Shown here in pieces: positions 1 through 6,593 of a DNA stretch of 20,073 bases. Under the pieces are notes generated by a model. It searched no databases, was not told the origin of the DNA, and saw only the letters and a list, made by a program, of their open reading frames with translations. The translations under genes were made by a program, and so were the position numbers. Position 1 is the stretch's first letter. The number at the start of each line of letters is the position of its first letter. The stretch comes from an uncultured Desulfovibrio sp. (GTDB lineage Bacteria; Desulfobacterota; Desulfovibrionia; Desulfovibrionales; Desulfovibrionaceae): NCBI GenBank assembly GCA_900553065.1, contig USBZ01000032.1:1-20073 (forward strand). The letters are read 5' to 3'.

Positions 1-59
1 AGCCTTACAGGCGCATAAGAGGAACCACCGGCTATGCCGGTGGGGCCCCATTTTAGGGG
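1..59 (+). mobile_element. Probable right end of an IS200/IS605-type element (partial)
   Basis: A perfect 8-bp hairpin (CCACCGGC, loop TAT, GCCGGTGG; 25-43) is followed at once by a second one (CCCC, loop ATTTTA, GGGG; 46-59). Six bases before the first hairpin, an open frame entering from outside the window reads S-L-T-G-A-stop (1-18). IS200-type TnpA proteins often end in a similar P-F-T-G-type tail, and their right end carries a subterminal hairpin just after the stop codon. The match to that layout is the basis of the call. No transposase body is visible, so family and exact boundary are inference. The opposite window end carries a matching left-end-like hairpin. Confidence 0.45.
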
Positions 60-70
60 TCGATCGCCTA

Positions 71-100
71 TTGTTCTAAGGGCGTCCCCTGTGCTATTCT
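71..100 (+). promoter_or_regulatory. Weak candidate promoter for the first gene
   Basis: TTGTTC (71-76) and TATTCT (95-100) are separated by 18 bases, just upstream of the start at 129. Both boxes are weak matches to the sigma70 consensus (3/6 and 4/6), so this is only a candidate. It lies directly beyond the IS-like end, so transcription from the element is an alternative. Confidence 0.2.
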
Positions 101-128
101 TCTCCAAGTCGCTGCCTTTTTTCAAAAG

Positions 129-1046
129 ATGGCGTCAAATCTTTATTTCATGGATAGTCGTATGCAGCATATTGAAAGCATGGGGGACAAGTGGTTCGCC
201 CTTGGCGTTGATGCTAAACAGGTCCTCGGCGTTGTCACCACCACGCTGGAATTCGGCGGCAGTCGCCCCGTGTGGGGCATGAAGGACGAAAAGATCGAGC
301 GTATGCTCATGGCCTGGCCCAGCGATTCGCTTCTTCGTACCTCCGTTCTTATGGTCGGCAAGTCCGAAGGCAAACTGACTGCCGTGGCCGTATCCCCCCT
401 CATGGAAGGTTTCGCCAACACGCTCACCATCAAGAAGACCTATCCCTGGAAGGATGGTCATGCCGGGGAGATCATGGCGGCGCCTGAGGATTTTCCGCCG
501 CTCTGGTTCTATGATCCGCTGTTTTTCCGCGACGCCGGAGAGGATGTCGAGGGCAAGAGCTGTGAATTCCTTCTTTCCGGTCTGTGCTTCGGTATCCGTC
601 GCGCGCTGCTCGATGAGCTGACCATCACCGAGGGGCCCTCCTACGAAAAGCATGCTCTGGAATGGATGAAGAACAATCCGGACAAGACCCGTCTTGATGT
701 GCCTGCGCTCAAGATCCCTCTCAAGGGAAAGACGCTCATCGATATTACGGATCACTGCTGCGAATATCAGTGCCGCGCCAGCATCTTTGATGTGGACAGC
801 TTCATGTTCGGTCCGGAAAATTCCCAGATGAAGATCTACCGCTTCGGCATAGGCTTCGGTAATCCCGAAAAGCCTGTCTACGCCATTATCTACGCTCCCG
901 AACGCGTATGCGCCAAGGGCTATGAGCCCAAGGAAGGCGATGATGTGGATATGATTTTCTGGATGCAGGGTCGCGTGTCCGATATCGAGGGACAGGTGGT
1001 TCAGGAGTCGGAAGACGTCGTTATTCCTGAACCCTCCAGAGACTGA
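129..1046 (+). CDS. Conserved-looking protein of unknown function, paired with nrdG
   Basis: This is a 305-residue soluble protein with no signal peptide or membrane segment, and I do not recognise the family. The C-terminal half looks like a compact beta-rich domain: after a charged stretch (NNPDKTRLDVP) come alternating strands and a conserved-looking GYEPKEGDDVDMIFWMQGR segment near residue 280. Residues around 140-160 (EGKSCEFLLSGLCFGI) form another hydrophobic strand pair. A Cys pair spaced C-C-x3-C (HCCEYQC) sits around residue 212. The start is uncertain: ATG at 129, 150 and 180 are all in frame and none has a strong ribosome binding site. The frame stays open upstream to base 57, so the N-terminus could have been altered by the adjacent IS-like end. 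The stop is 1 base before the nrdG-like ATG, which indicates one operon and probably coupled translation. Confidence 0.85.
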   Translation: MASNLYFMDSRMQHIESMGDKWFALGVDAKQVLGVVTTTLEFGGSRPVWGMKDEKIERMLMAWPSDSLLRTSVLMVGKSEGKLTAVAVSPLMEGFANTLTIKKTYPWKDGHAGEIMAAPEDFPPLWFYDPLFFRDAGEDVEGKSCEFLLSGLCFGIRRALLDELTITEGPSYEKHALEWMKNNPDKTRLDVPALKIPLKGKTLIDITDHCCEYQCRASIFDVDSFMFGPENSQMKIYRFGIGFGNPEKPVYAIIYAPERVCAKGYEPKEGDDVDMIFWMQGRVSDIEGQVVQESEDVVIPEPSRD

Positions 1047-1047
1047 C

Positions 1048-1578
1048 ATGGAAGCTCTGAAGAACGTTACGCTTCGCGTTGCAGGCGTTATCGAAGAGTC
1101 CATCGTTGACGGACCTGGTCTTCGTTTCGTGCTTTTTCTTCAGGGATGCCGCACGCACTGCAAAGGGTGTCAGAATCCGCAGACCTGGGATTTTGAAGGC
1201 GGAACGGCGGTTTCCGCCGAGGATATTCTGAGCCGCATTCAGGACGATCCTCTGGTGCACGGCATCACGTTCAGCGGAGGCGAGCCTTTCGAGCAGTCGG
1301 CCGCGCTGCTGCCGCTGGCTGAGGAACTGAAGCGTCGGGGGTATCACCTCATGGCGTTCAGCGGATATACGTTTGAGCAGCTTCTCGAGAAGCCTTCGTG
1401 CCGCGAACTTCTTTCTCTTCTGGATCTTCTTGTGGACGGTCCTTTTGTGGAAGAGCAGAAGTCTCTGGATCTTCGTTTCAGGGGCTCCCGCAATCAGCGG
1501 ATCCTGAACATGGCGGCATCCCGGGAGGCCGGATGGAAACCTGTTCTGGACGAGCTGAACGATCAGGCGGAACGCTGA
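1048..1578 (+). CDS. nrdG: Anaerobic ribonucleotide reductase-activating protein, NrdG-like radical SAM
   Basis: The 176-residue product is a small radical SAM enzyme of the NrdG/PflA type. Such enzymes use a [4Fe-4S] cluster and S-adenosylmethionine to place a glycyl radical on a partner, normally the anaerobic reductase NrdD. Visible motifs are the C-x3-C-x2-C cluster site (C34, C38, C41; CRTHCKGC), SGGEP at 76-80 for SAM binding, and the late RGSRNQRIL segment typical of NrdG. The length fits NrdG (about 155-240) and is short for PflA. The ATG lies 1 base after the previous stop and has no clear ribosome binding site of its own, so translation is probably coupled. No nrdD is present in the window. 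The exact glycyl-radical partner is therefore inferred from family only. Confidence 0.88.
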   Translation: MEALKNVTLRVAGVIEESIVDGPGLRFVLFLQGCRTHCKGCQNPQTWDFEGGTAVSAEDILSRIQDDPLVHGITFSGGEPFEQSAALLPLAEELKRRGYHLMAFSGYTFEQLLEKPSCRELLSLLDLLVDGPFVEEQKSLDLRFRGSRNQRILNMAASREAGWKPVLDELNDQAER

Positions 1579-1620
1579 GGACTCCAAACGCACTCTGCTG
1601 CCGAAGATGATTTCCTGAAA

Positions 1621-1652
1621 GAAAGGCTGCCCCTCGCTGGGGGCGGCCTTTC
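1621..1652 (+). terminator. Terminator hairpin after nrdG-like gene
   Basis: The arms GAAAGGC-TGCCCC (1621-1633) and GGGGCG-GCCTTTC (1640-1652) pair over 13 bp with one wobble, around a 6-base loop. It begins 42 bases after the stop codon. The T-run is inside the 3' arm rather than after it, so it may be a weaker intrinsic terminator. Confidence 0.6.
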
Positions 1653-2117
1653 TGCGTATCGGGCGCATACGGGAGAGACAGGGGCTTTATATGCGGGCGG
1701 AAGATAGGCTTCAGGTTGCCGTTCGACAGCTCAGTCAATGCCGGGCGGGAGCAGGGGAAAGCGCCTCTATCTTTTTTGAAAGGCGTTTTTCATGGTCGGG
1801 ACTGCGGCGGGCAGTAAGACGGCAAAAATGGGGCGTTGAGGGGCCAGACAGGCCGTTTTCTTCGAGGCCGGAGCTTGCTGCGACGGAAGCCTTTCTGGGG
1901 AAGAGAAAGGTCCTCTAACGCCGCAAGAGGCAGGATAGGCACATGGCGCCGTTCCCGCGGTCAGCCTTTTTCAGGCGTGCTGCGGGAAGGGACGGGGGCG
2001 GAACGGCGTGTTGAGCAGCGCTCCCGGCTCTTAGGGGCGTAAATGCAGGTTCCCCGCATGGTGGCGGGGCGGCCGTTTGCTTTACAGGTGGATGATGGAT
2101 CTGCAGTCCTTTCAGGA
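1653..2117. other. Stretch without a convincing gene (about 465 bases)
   Basis: Short open frames exist on both strands, but none has a start with a ribosome binding site or a protein-like composition. Local structures seen are: CGCCT (1762-1766) with AGGCG (1781-1785), followed by five T; a perfect 7-bp hairpin CCTTTCT (1890-1896) / AGAAAGG (1904-1910) with loop GGGGAAG; and CCCCGC/GCGGGG with loop ATGGTG at about 2053-2070, which could end menA transcription on the minus strand. No tRNA, SRP, tmRNA or RNase P RNA signature was recognised. It may hold a small RNA or a decayed gene. Confidence 0.5.
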
Positions 2118-3020
2118 TCAGAAACTGTCCAGAAGGATGCCCGCCGCCAGAAGCATACTGAAGATAAGGATATTGCGCGAAGTCTGGCCGAGACACTGAT
2201 TCAGGGCTCGACCTTTGTAAATGGAGACCATACGGCTCCATACGCGGTAGTGAGGCACAAGAAAGAGCAGAGGCAGCAGGCCTGCCCAGAAAAGGCCGTG
2301 GGGGATGAGGCAGAGTGTAAAGGCGCAGGCAAAGCCTCCCTGCGCCAGATAGTAGCGCAGTCCGAATTCGGCCCCGAAGCGTGCGATGAGCGTTTTTTTG
2401 CCGGAGATTTTGTCCTGATCACGATCCCGGAAGTTGTTGATGGTCAGAAGAAGATTGATGCATACGCCCACGGCCAGTCCGGCAAGCGTGGCCTGAGGGG
2501 ACCAGGAGCCTGCCTGAACGTAGTAGGTGAAGCCTACGGCTACCAGACCGAAGAACACCACCACGAGCACGTCTCCCCAGCCGTGAGCGGCCAGAGGGTA
2601 GGGGCCGGCCGAGTACATGTAGGCGCAGACAAGACAGACCAGCGCCACGCCCACCATGCTCCAGCCGCCGTAGAAGGCCAGCGGCAGGCCGGCGGCCAGC
2701 GCAAGAAGAAGATCGATGATGATGCCCGTCTTCATTTTTTTGGCCGATATCCATCCCTGAGCGCATGCCCGCCGGGGGCCGAGTCTGTCCTCTCTGTCGT
2801 TGCCCTGTTCAAAGTCGCTGACGTCGTTGATGAAGTTGGAGGCTATCTGCATGAGAACGGCAAAGAGAACGCACAGAAGCGCCGGAACAGGGCGGAAATG
2901 TCCTGCCCATACGGCCAGAGCGCAGCCTACCGCCACTGGCGCCAGAGCCGCGGCCAGTGTTTTCGGACGGCATGCCAGCACCCATGCATACAGAGAATCC
3001 TTGCGCACTTCATTTTCCAT
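2118..3020 (-). CDS. menA: 1,4-dihydroxy-2-naphthoate prenyltransferase, MenA-type (UbiA superfamily)
   Basis: The 300-residue integral membrane protein belongs to the UbiA prenyltransferase superfamily. MenA attaches the polyprenyl tail to dihydroxynaphthoate in menaquinone synthesis. Both Asp-rich, Mg-prenyl-diphosphate-binding motifs are visible: N62-F-I-N-D66-V-S-D69 with N74-D75 and D78, and the second N195-N-F-R-D199-R-D201-Q-D203 followed by SGKKTL. About eight hydrophobic helices surround them. The second motif resembles MenA more than UbiA. A related prenyltransferase of the futalosine route (MqnP) is the main alternative, and no other men/mqn genes are here to decide. I chose the ATG at 3020 because GGGAG stands 8 bases upstream; an in-frame ATG at 3041 has no such site. 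It is divergent from the tetR gene. Confidence 0.85.
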   Translation of the reverse strand: MENEVRKDSLYAWVLACRPKTLAAALAPVAVGCALAVWAGHFRPVPALLCVLFAVLMQIASNFINDVSDFEQGNDREDRLGPRRACAQGWISAKKMKTGIIIDLLLALAAGLPLAFYGGWSMVGVALVCLVCAYMYSAGPYPLAAHGWGDVLVVVFFGLVAVGFTYYVQAGSWSPQATLAGLAVGVCINLLLTINNFRDRDQDKISGKKTLIARFGAEFGLRYYLAQGGFACAFTLCLIPHGLFWAGLLPLLFLVPHYRVWSRMVSIYKGRALNQCLGQTSRNILIFSMLLAAGILLDSF

Positions 3021-3082
3021 AAGATATGCTCCCGCGGTCATGCCGCATGATCTCGCCTTGACGTCGCCTCGGCGGCGAGGGC

Positions 3083-3110
3083 AGAATAGCGCATATCACG
3101 GTCAAAGCAA
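3083..3110 (-). promoter_or_regulatory. Candidate menA promoter
   Basis: On the minus strand TTGCTT (3110-3105) is followed after 16 bases by TATTCT (3088-3083), about 60 bases before the menA start. The -35 box is a weak match, but it lies inside the inverted repeat at 3106-3122, as an operator-controlled promoter would. Confidence 0.35.
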
Positions 3111-3122
3111 AGAACCTTTGCT
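3106..3122. promoter_or_regulatory. Inverted repeat, candidate TetR operator
   Basis: AGCAAAG and CTTTGCT form a perfect 7-bp inverted repeat around the centre AAC. The 17-bp size and symmetry fit a TetR-family operator. It sits between the divergent menA and tetR genes, overlapping the candidate menA -35 box. Binding by the adjacent regulator is inference. Confidence 0.4.
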
Positions 3123-3143
3123 CTTCGGATTCCTTCTGTTTTT

Positions 3144-3159
3144 TCTGCCGCAGGGCAGA
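3144..3159. promoter_or_regulatory. Second inverted repeat upstream of tetR
   Basis: TCTGCC and GGCAGA form a perfect 6-bp inverted repeat around GCAG, 26 bases before the tetR start. Six T precede it and CAACTTTTT follows, so in RNA it could act as a leader hairpin or weak attenuator; as DNA it could be an operator. Its sequence differs from the repeat at 3106-3122, so the two are unlikely to be sites for the same protein. Confidence 0.3.
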
Positions 3160-3185
3160 CAACTTTTTGGGAAAAGGCGGCCTTT

Positions 3186-3839
3186 ATGACGGCAGCATCA
3201 TGTTCCCTGCCGGCGGGCACGCGCGGCAGAGGTCGTCCCCGCAGCTTCGACAGGGACGCGGCGCTCTCCAGAGCTCTGGAGCTGTTCTGGAAACGCGGCT
3301 ATGAGCCTGTTTCCGTTGCGGAGCTGTGCACGGCCATGGGAATCAATGCTCCGAGCCTTTATGCCGCCTTCGGCAGCAAGGCCGGTCTGTTTCTGGAAGC
3401 TGTGAACTACTATGAGCAGCGTTACTGGAACGAGCCGTCCCGCCGGTTCATGGAAGAGAAGGATTTTTATCTGGCCGTGCGGAATTTCTTTTCCGAAGCG
3501 GCCCGCATTCTTCTTTCCCCCGATACGCCGTGCGGATGCATGGTGGTTCTTGCGGCCGTCAACATCTCCGAACAGGAAGAAGACATTATTCGTACGCTGC
3601 AGCGTCTGCGCTTTGCCACACGGCAGATGTTTGCCGAAAGAATCCGGCAGGCTGTGGCGGAAGGGCAGCTTCCTGCCGATACCGAGGCCGAAACCCTGGC
3701 CGGAGTCTTCAATATGTTTCTGGAAGGCATGTCGCTTCAGGCCCGTGACGGCGTGAATGCCGCGGAACTGGAAGAGATGGCTTCCTATGCCGTACGTCTG
3801 CTGCCCAAGTGGCGGAAACACCTGAAAACACGCTCCTGA
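3186..3839 (+). CDS. TetR/AcrR-family transcriptional regulator
   Basis: The 217-residue protein has a typical TetR N-terminus: GRPRSFDRDAAL (16-27), then the helix-turn-helix at about 41-64 (VSVAELCTAMGI, then PSLYAAFGSK). This matches the subfamily seen beside oxidoreductases. The ligand-binding half is alpha helical and ends in KWRKHLKTRS. It contains a Cys-Gly-Cys (C116, C118) in SPDTPCGCMVV, where related proteins often have GC or PGC before a helix; a thiol-sensing role is possible but unproven. AAAAGG lies 8 bases before the ATG. It is divergent from menA and 122 bases upstream of a flavodoxin-fold oxidoreductase on the same strand. The likely role is repression of that enzyme, itself, or both, in response to an electrophile, quinone or drug (inference). 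Confidence 0.93.
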   Translation: MTAASCSLPAGTRGRGRPRSFDRDAALSRALELFWKRGYEPVSVAELCTAMGINAPSLYAAFGSKAGLFLEAVNYYEQRYWNEPSRRFMEEKDFYLAVRNFFSEAARILLSPDTPCGCMVVLAAVNISEQEEDIIRTLQRLRFATRQMFAERIRQAVAEGQLPADTEAETLAGVFNMFLEGMSLQARDGVNAAELEEMASYAVRLLPKWRKHLKTRS

Positions 3840-3872
3840 AAATTGACCGTTTCCCGGTCGATGGATCATGAA

Positions 3873-3930
3873 TATTTTTGTAGTGATTGATAAAAATATG
3901 TTGACTATTTTTGTATTGATTACTACAGAT
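3873..3930 (+). promoter_or_regulatory. AT-rich repeat/dyad and promoter region of the flavoprotein gene
   Basis: This short island is far more AT-rich than its surroundings. A 16-base element, TATTTTTGTAGTGATT (3873-3888), recurs as TATTTTTGTATTGATT (3906-3921) with one difference and a 33-base period, about three helical turns. A dyad overlies it: TGTAGTGAT (3879-3887) faces ATTACTACA (3919-3927), and AAAAATA (3892-3898) faces TATTTTT (3906-3912). A possible sigma70 promoter is TTGACT (3901-3906), 17 bases, TACAGA (3924-3929), with a weak -10. The arrangement fits a repressor-controlled promoter, with the adjacent TetR protein the obvious candidate. Confidence 0.5.
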
Positions 3931-3961
3931 ATCTTCAAGCAGTTTGTTTCAGGAGGATTCT

Positions 3962-4528
3962 ATGTCCAGACGTATTCTCATTCTCAACGGAAGTCCCCGT
4001 ATTCACGGCAATACCGCCGCCCTTTGCGATGCCTTTGCCGAAGGCGCGGCCGGGGCGGGGCATGAGGTGATCCGCTTCGACCTGCAGAACCTGAACATTC
4101 ACGGCTGTCTCGGCTGCATGAAGGGCGGGCGGGATGCGGAACATCCCTGCGTGCAGAAAGACGACATGGAGCGCATTTATCCTGCCTATCGGTCTTCGGA
4201 CATCGTGGTGCTGGCATCGCCCATGTATTACTGGGGCTTTTCCTCTCAGCTGAAGGCAGCCTTCGACCGGCTTTTTGCCGTGGCGGAGCTCGACAGCGAG
4301 TATCGGAACCCGGTGAAGGAGGCCGTGCTCCTCATGGCGGCGGAAGGCAATACGCCCGACAACTGGAAGCCGGTACTCGACTACTATCATACACTTCTCG
4401 GCCAGCTCGGCTGGAAGGATCGGGGCACGGTTCTTGCCGGAGGAGTGTTCCAGGTGGGAGACATTCTGAAGAACGGCGGTCATGAGGCTCTGTCACAGGC
4501 CCGCAACCTCGCCTCTTCCATCGCCTAG
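3962..4528 (+). CDS. Flavodoxin-fold NAD(P)H-dependent FMN reductase family protein
   Basis: The 188-residue protein has a flavodoxin-like fold and should bind FMN and reduce small substrates (quinones, nitro compounds or iron-sulfur partners) with NAD(P)H or another donor. The phosphate loop LNGSPRIHGNT (8-18) and the second flavin loop ASPMYYWG (85-92), followed by SSQLKAAFDR, are both visible. Cysteines C49, C52 and C63 (GCLGC, then HPC) match the subgroup of flavoproteins with a Cys pair before the central strand; some of those carry a cluster, but three spaced cysteines alone do not prove one. AGGAGG ends 5 bases before the ATG, which fixes the start. It has its own upstream control region and terminator, so it is a single-gene unit next to tetR. 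The substrate is unknown. Confidence 0.9.
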   Translation: MSRRILILNGSPRIHGNTAALCDAFAEGAAGAGHEVIRFDLQNLNIHGCLGCMKGGRDAEHPCVQKDDMERIYPAYRSSDIVVLASPMYYWGFSSQLKAAFDRLFAVAELDSEYRNPVKEAVLLMAAEGNTPDNWKPVLDYYHTLLGQLGWKDRGTVLAGGVFQVGDILKNGGHEALSQARNLASSIA

Positions 4529-4533
4529 TGCTC

Positions 4534-4563
4534 ATGCCGCCCTCATCGGGCGGCATGTTTTTT
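4534..4563 (+). terminator. Rho-independent terminator
   Basis: ATGCCGCCC (4534-4542), loop TCATC, and GGGCGGCAT (4548-4556) form a perfect 9-bp stem. A G and six T (4558-4563) follow. It starts 6 bases after the flavoprotein stop. Confidence 0.92.
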
Positions 4564-4582
4564 CTGACCGGGGCATCGTCAA

Positions 4583-4611
4583 TTGACCTTCATTGCCGAC
4601 AAAGGTATTCT
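4583..4611 (+). promoter_or_regulatory. Sigma70-type promoter for glnS
   Basis: TTGACC (4583-4588) and TATTCT (4606-4611) are separated by exactly 17 bases, right after the preceding terminator. This would give a 5' leader of about 95 bases for glnS. It is the best promoter match in the window. Confidence 0.65.
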
Positions 4612-4712
4612 TTTCAGCCGTCAGTCTTTCAGGACATGCGTCCTGGTACGCATGGTTCCACCGCTGTCCCGCGCGCCCTGAACGCGCAGCAGCAAAACGA
4701 CATGAGGCCTCC

Positions 4713-6416
4713 ATGAGCCAGAATACCCCCGCCCCTGAAGCGGAACGTACTCAGGGTACCGACTTTCTCCGTGCACGCATCAATCAGGACAATCTTTCCG
4801 GTCGCTTCGACGGACGTGTGCATACGCGCTTTCCTCCCGAACCCAACGGCTATCTGCATATCGGACATGCCAAGTCCATCTGCATCAATTTCGGCCTTGC
4901 CCAGGAATACGGCGGACAGTGCAATCTGCGTTTCGACGATACCAATCCCGTGAAGGAAGATACCGAATACGTCGATTCCATTCAGCAGGATGTTCGGTGG
5001 CTGGGCTTCCAGTGGGCTGGAGAGGTTCACTACGCCTCCGACTATTTTGATCAGCTGTATGAATATGCCGAAAAGCTCATCCTGATGGGCAAGGCCTATG
5101 TGGACGAGCTTTCCGCGGACGAGATCCGCGAATATCGCGGCACCCTCACGAAGCCCGGTACGCCCAGCCCGTGGCGTGACCGTCCGGCTGAGGAGAGCCT
5201 CGATCTGTTCCGCCGCATGAAGGCGGGCGAATTCGAGGACGGCAAGTATGTGCTCCGTGCCAAGATCGATATGGCGTCGCCGAACATCATCATGCGCGAC
5301 CCCACGCTCTACCGCATCCGTCATGCCTCCCATCACCGCACGGGCGACAAGTGGTGCATCTACCCGATGTACGACTTCACGCACTGCCTGTCCGACTCCA
5401 TTGAGGGCATCACGCATTCGATCTGCACGCTGGAGTTCGATAACAACCGCGAGCTTTATGACTGGGTGCTTGATACTCTTGACGTTTACCACTCTCAGCA
5501 GATTGAGTTTGCCAGACTGCAGCTCACCTATACGGTGCTGTCCAAGCGCAAGCTCATTCAGCTGGTGAAGGAACATTATGTCCGCGGCTGGGACGATCCC
5601 CGCATGCCCACCATTTCCGGTTTGCGCCGCCGCGGCTACACTCCGGAAGCCATCCGCGACTTCTGCTCGCGCATAGGCATTGCCCGCAGCGCCGATTCCG
5701 TGGTGCATTACAGCCTGCTGGAATTCTGCTGCCGCGAACACCTCAATGCCGTTGCGCCCCGCTGTATGGCCGTGCTTGATCCCATCAAGGTGGTCATCAC
5801 CGACTATCCTGAAGATCAGGTGGAGGAATTCGAGCAGCCCCTGCATCCCGAAGATGCTTCCTTCGGCAGCCGCAAGGTGCCGTTCTGCCGCGAAATCTAC
5901 ATCGATCGCGACGATTTCCGGGAAGATCCGCCCAAGAAGTACTTCCGCCTCGCTCCCGGCGCGGAAGTGCGTCTGCGCTATGCCTACTACATTACCTGCA
6001 CGGAAGTGATCAAGGACGCCGAAGGCAATATCGTGGAACTTCACTGCACGCACGATCCTTCGTCCCGCGGCGGTTCCAGCCCGGACGGCCGCAAGGTCAA
6101 GGGTACGCTGCACTGGGTGAGCGCGCGGCACGCCGTGCCCACGGAAGTGCGTCTGTATGATCAGATGTTCACCACGGAAAGCGACAGCGACATCGAGGAA
6201 GGCAAAACGTTCCTCGACTACTTCAATCCCGAGTCCGAAAAGGTGATCACCGCACAGGCTGAGCCTTATCTGGCCACGCTGCCCGCAGGCAGTCATGTGC
6301 AGTTCGAGCGCGTGGGCTACTTCTGCGCCGATCCCGACGGAACGAAGGAACACCCCGTGTTCAACCGTACCGTGACGCTCAAGGACTCCTGGGCGAAGAT
6401 AGAGAAGAAGCAGTAA
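4713..6416 (+). CDS. glnS: Glutaminyl-tRNA synthetase
   Basis: The 567-residue class I enzyme charges tRNA-Gln with glutamine in the cytoplasm. The N-terminus gives FPPEPNGYLHIGHAKS (40-55) with the HIGH signature at 49-52. RFDDTNP (73-79) follows, and the KMSKS counterpart is VLSKRK (275-280). NPNGY-type spacing, GTDF-LRARI at the start and the C-terminal beta-barrel anticodon domain (about 330-560, ending in LKDSWAKI) distinguish it from GltX. The length matches the family (about 550-580). GAGG ends 5 bases before the chosen ATG; the frame is open further upstream but without a ribosome binding site. Presence of GlnRS means the cell does not depend only on the GatCAB transamidation route for Gln-tRNA. 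A hairpin follows the stop, and thiC lies 177 bases downstream. Confidence 0.98.
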   Translation: MSQNTPAPEAERTQGTDFLRARINQDNLSGRFDGRVHTRFPPEPNGYLHIGHAKSICINFGLAQEYGGQCNLRFDDTNPVKEDTEYVDSIQQDVRWLGFQWAGEVHYASDYFDQLYEYAEKLILMGKAYVDELSADEIREYRGTLTKPGTPSPWRDRPAEESLDLFRRMKAGEFEDGKYVLRAKIDMASPNIIMRDPTLYRIRHASHHRTGDKWCIYPMYDFTHCLSDSIEGITHSICTLEFDNNRELYDWVLDTLDVYHSQQIEFARLQLTYTVLSKRKLIQLVKEHYVRGWDDPRMPTISGLRRRGYTPEAIRDFCSRIGIARSADSVVHYSLLEFCCREHLNAVAPRCMAVLDPIKVVITDYPEDQVEEFEQPLHPEDASFGSRKVPFCREIYIDRDDFREDPPKKYFRLAPGAEVRLRYAYYITCTEVIKDAEGNIVELHCTHDPSSRGGSSPDGRKVKGTLHWVSARHAVPTEVRLYDQMFTTESDSDIEEGKTFLDYFNPESEKVITAQAEPYLATLPAGSHVQFERVGYFCADPDGTKEHPVFNRTVTLKDSWAKIEKKQ

Positions 6417-6418
6417 TG

Positions 6419-6456
6419 GAAGGACCGGAAAGGGCATGTTGCCCTTTCCGGCCTTC
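6419..6456 (+). terminator. Strong hairpin after glnS, probable terminator
   Basis: CCGGAAAGGGC (6425-6435), loop ATGTT, and GCCCTTTCCGG (6441-6451) pair over 11 bp. Outer arms GAAGG (6419-6423) and CCTTC (6452-6456) extend it past a bulged A. Only a short T-run (6462-6465) comes after a gap, so termination may be partial and thiC could be read from the glnS promoter. Confidence 0.55.
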
Positions 6457-6466
6457 TGCGGTTTTA

Positions 6467-6567
6467 CGTCCCGGCCTTTCGAGGCGGGGACGGCATGGGC
6501 AGGTCGCTCATGCCGGAAAGTCGCGGCGCGGGAAGATTTCGGCGCTGCAGAGGGATGAGTTTCCCTC
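6467..6567 (+). promoter_or_regulatory. Structured 5' leader of thiC
   Basis: Three further hairpins lie between the glnS terminator and thiC. The first is CGTCCC-G-GCCT, loop TTCG, AGGC-G-GGGACG (6467-6492). The second is CGGCATG (6491-6497) / CATGCCG (6509-6515), which shares two bases with the first and so could compete with it. The third is GAGGGA (6550-6555) / TCCCTC (6562-6567), 16 bases before the ribosome binding site. I looked for the conserved CUGAGA and ACCUGAUC elements of a TPP riboswitch and did not find them. Confidence 0.4.
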
Positions 6568-6593
6568 AAAAAGGACTCCCCAGAGGAGGCAAT

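Noticed and set aside
2043..3050. A 335-codon plus-strand frame over menA.
   Set aside because: It lies antisense to menA, whose two Asp-rich motifs and ribosome binding site are clear. The frame's protein is low-complexity and lacks a proper start signal.
6417..6593. A TPP or cobalamin riboswitch before thiC.
   Set aside because: The conserved sequence elements of both classes were looked for by eye and not found. A covariance model search would be decisive.
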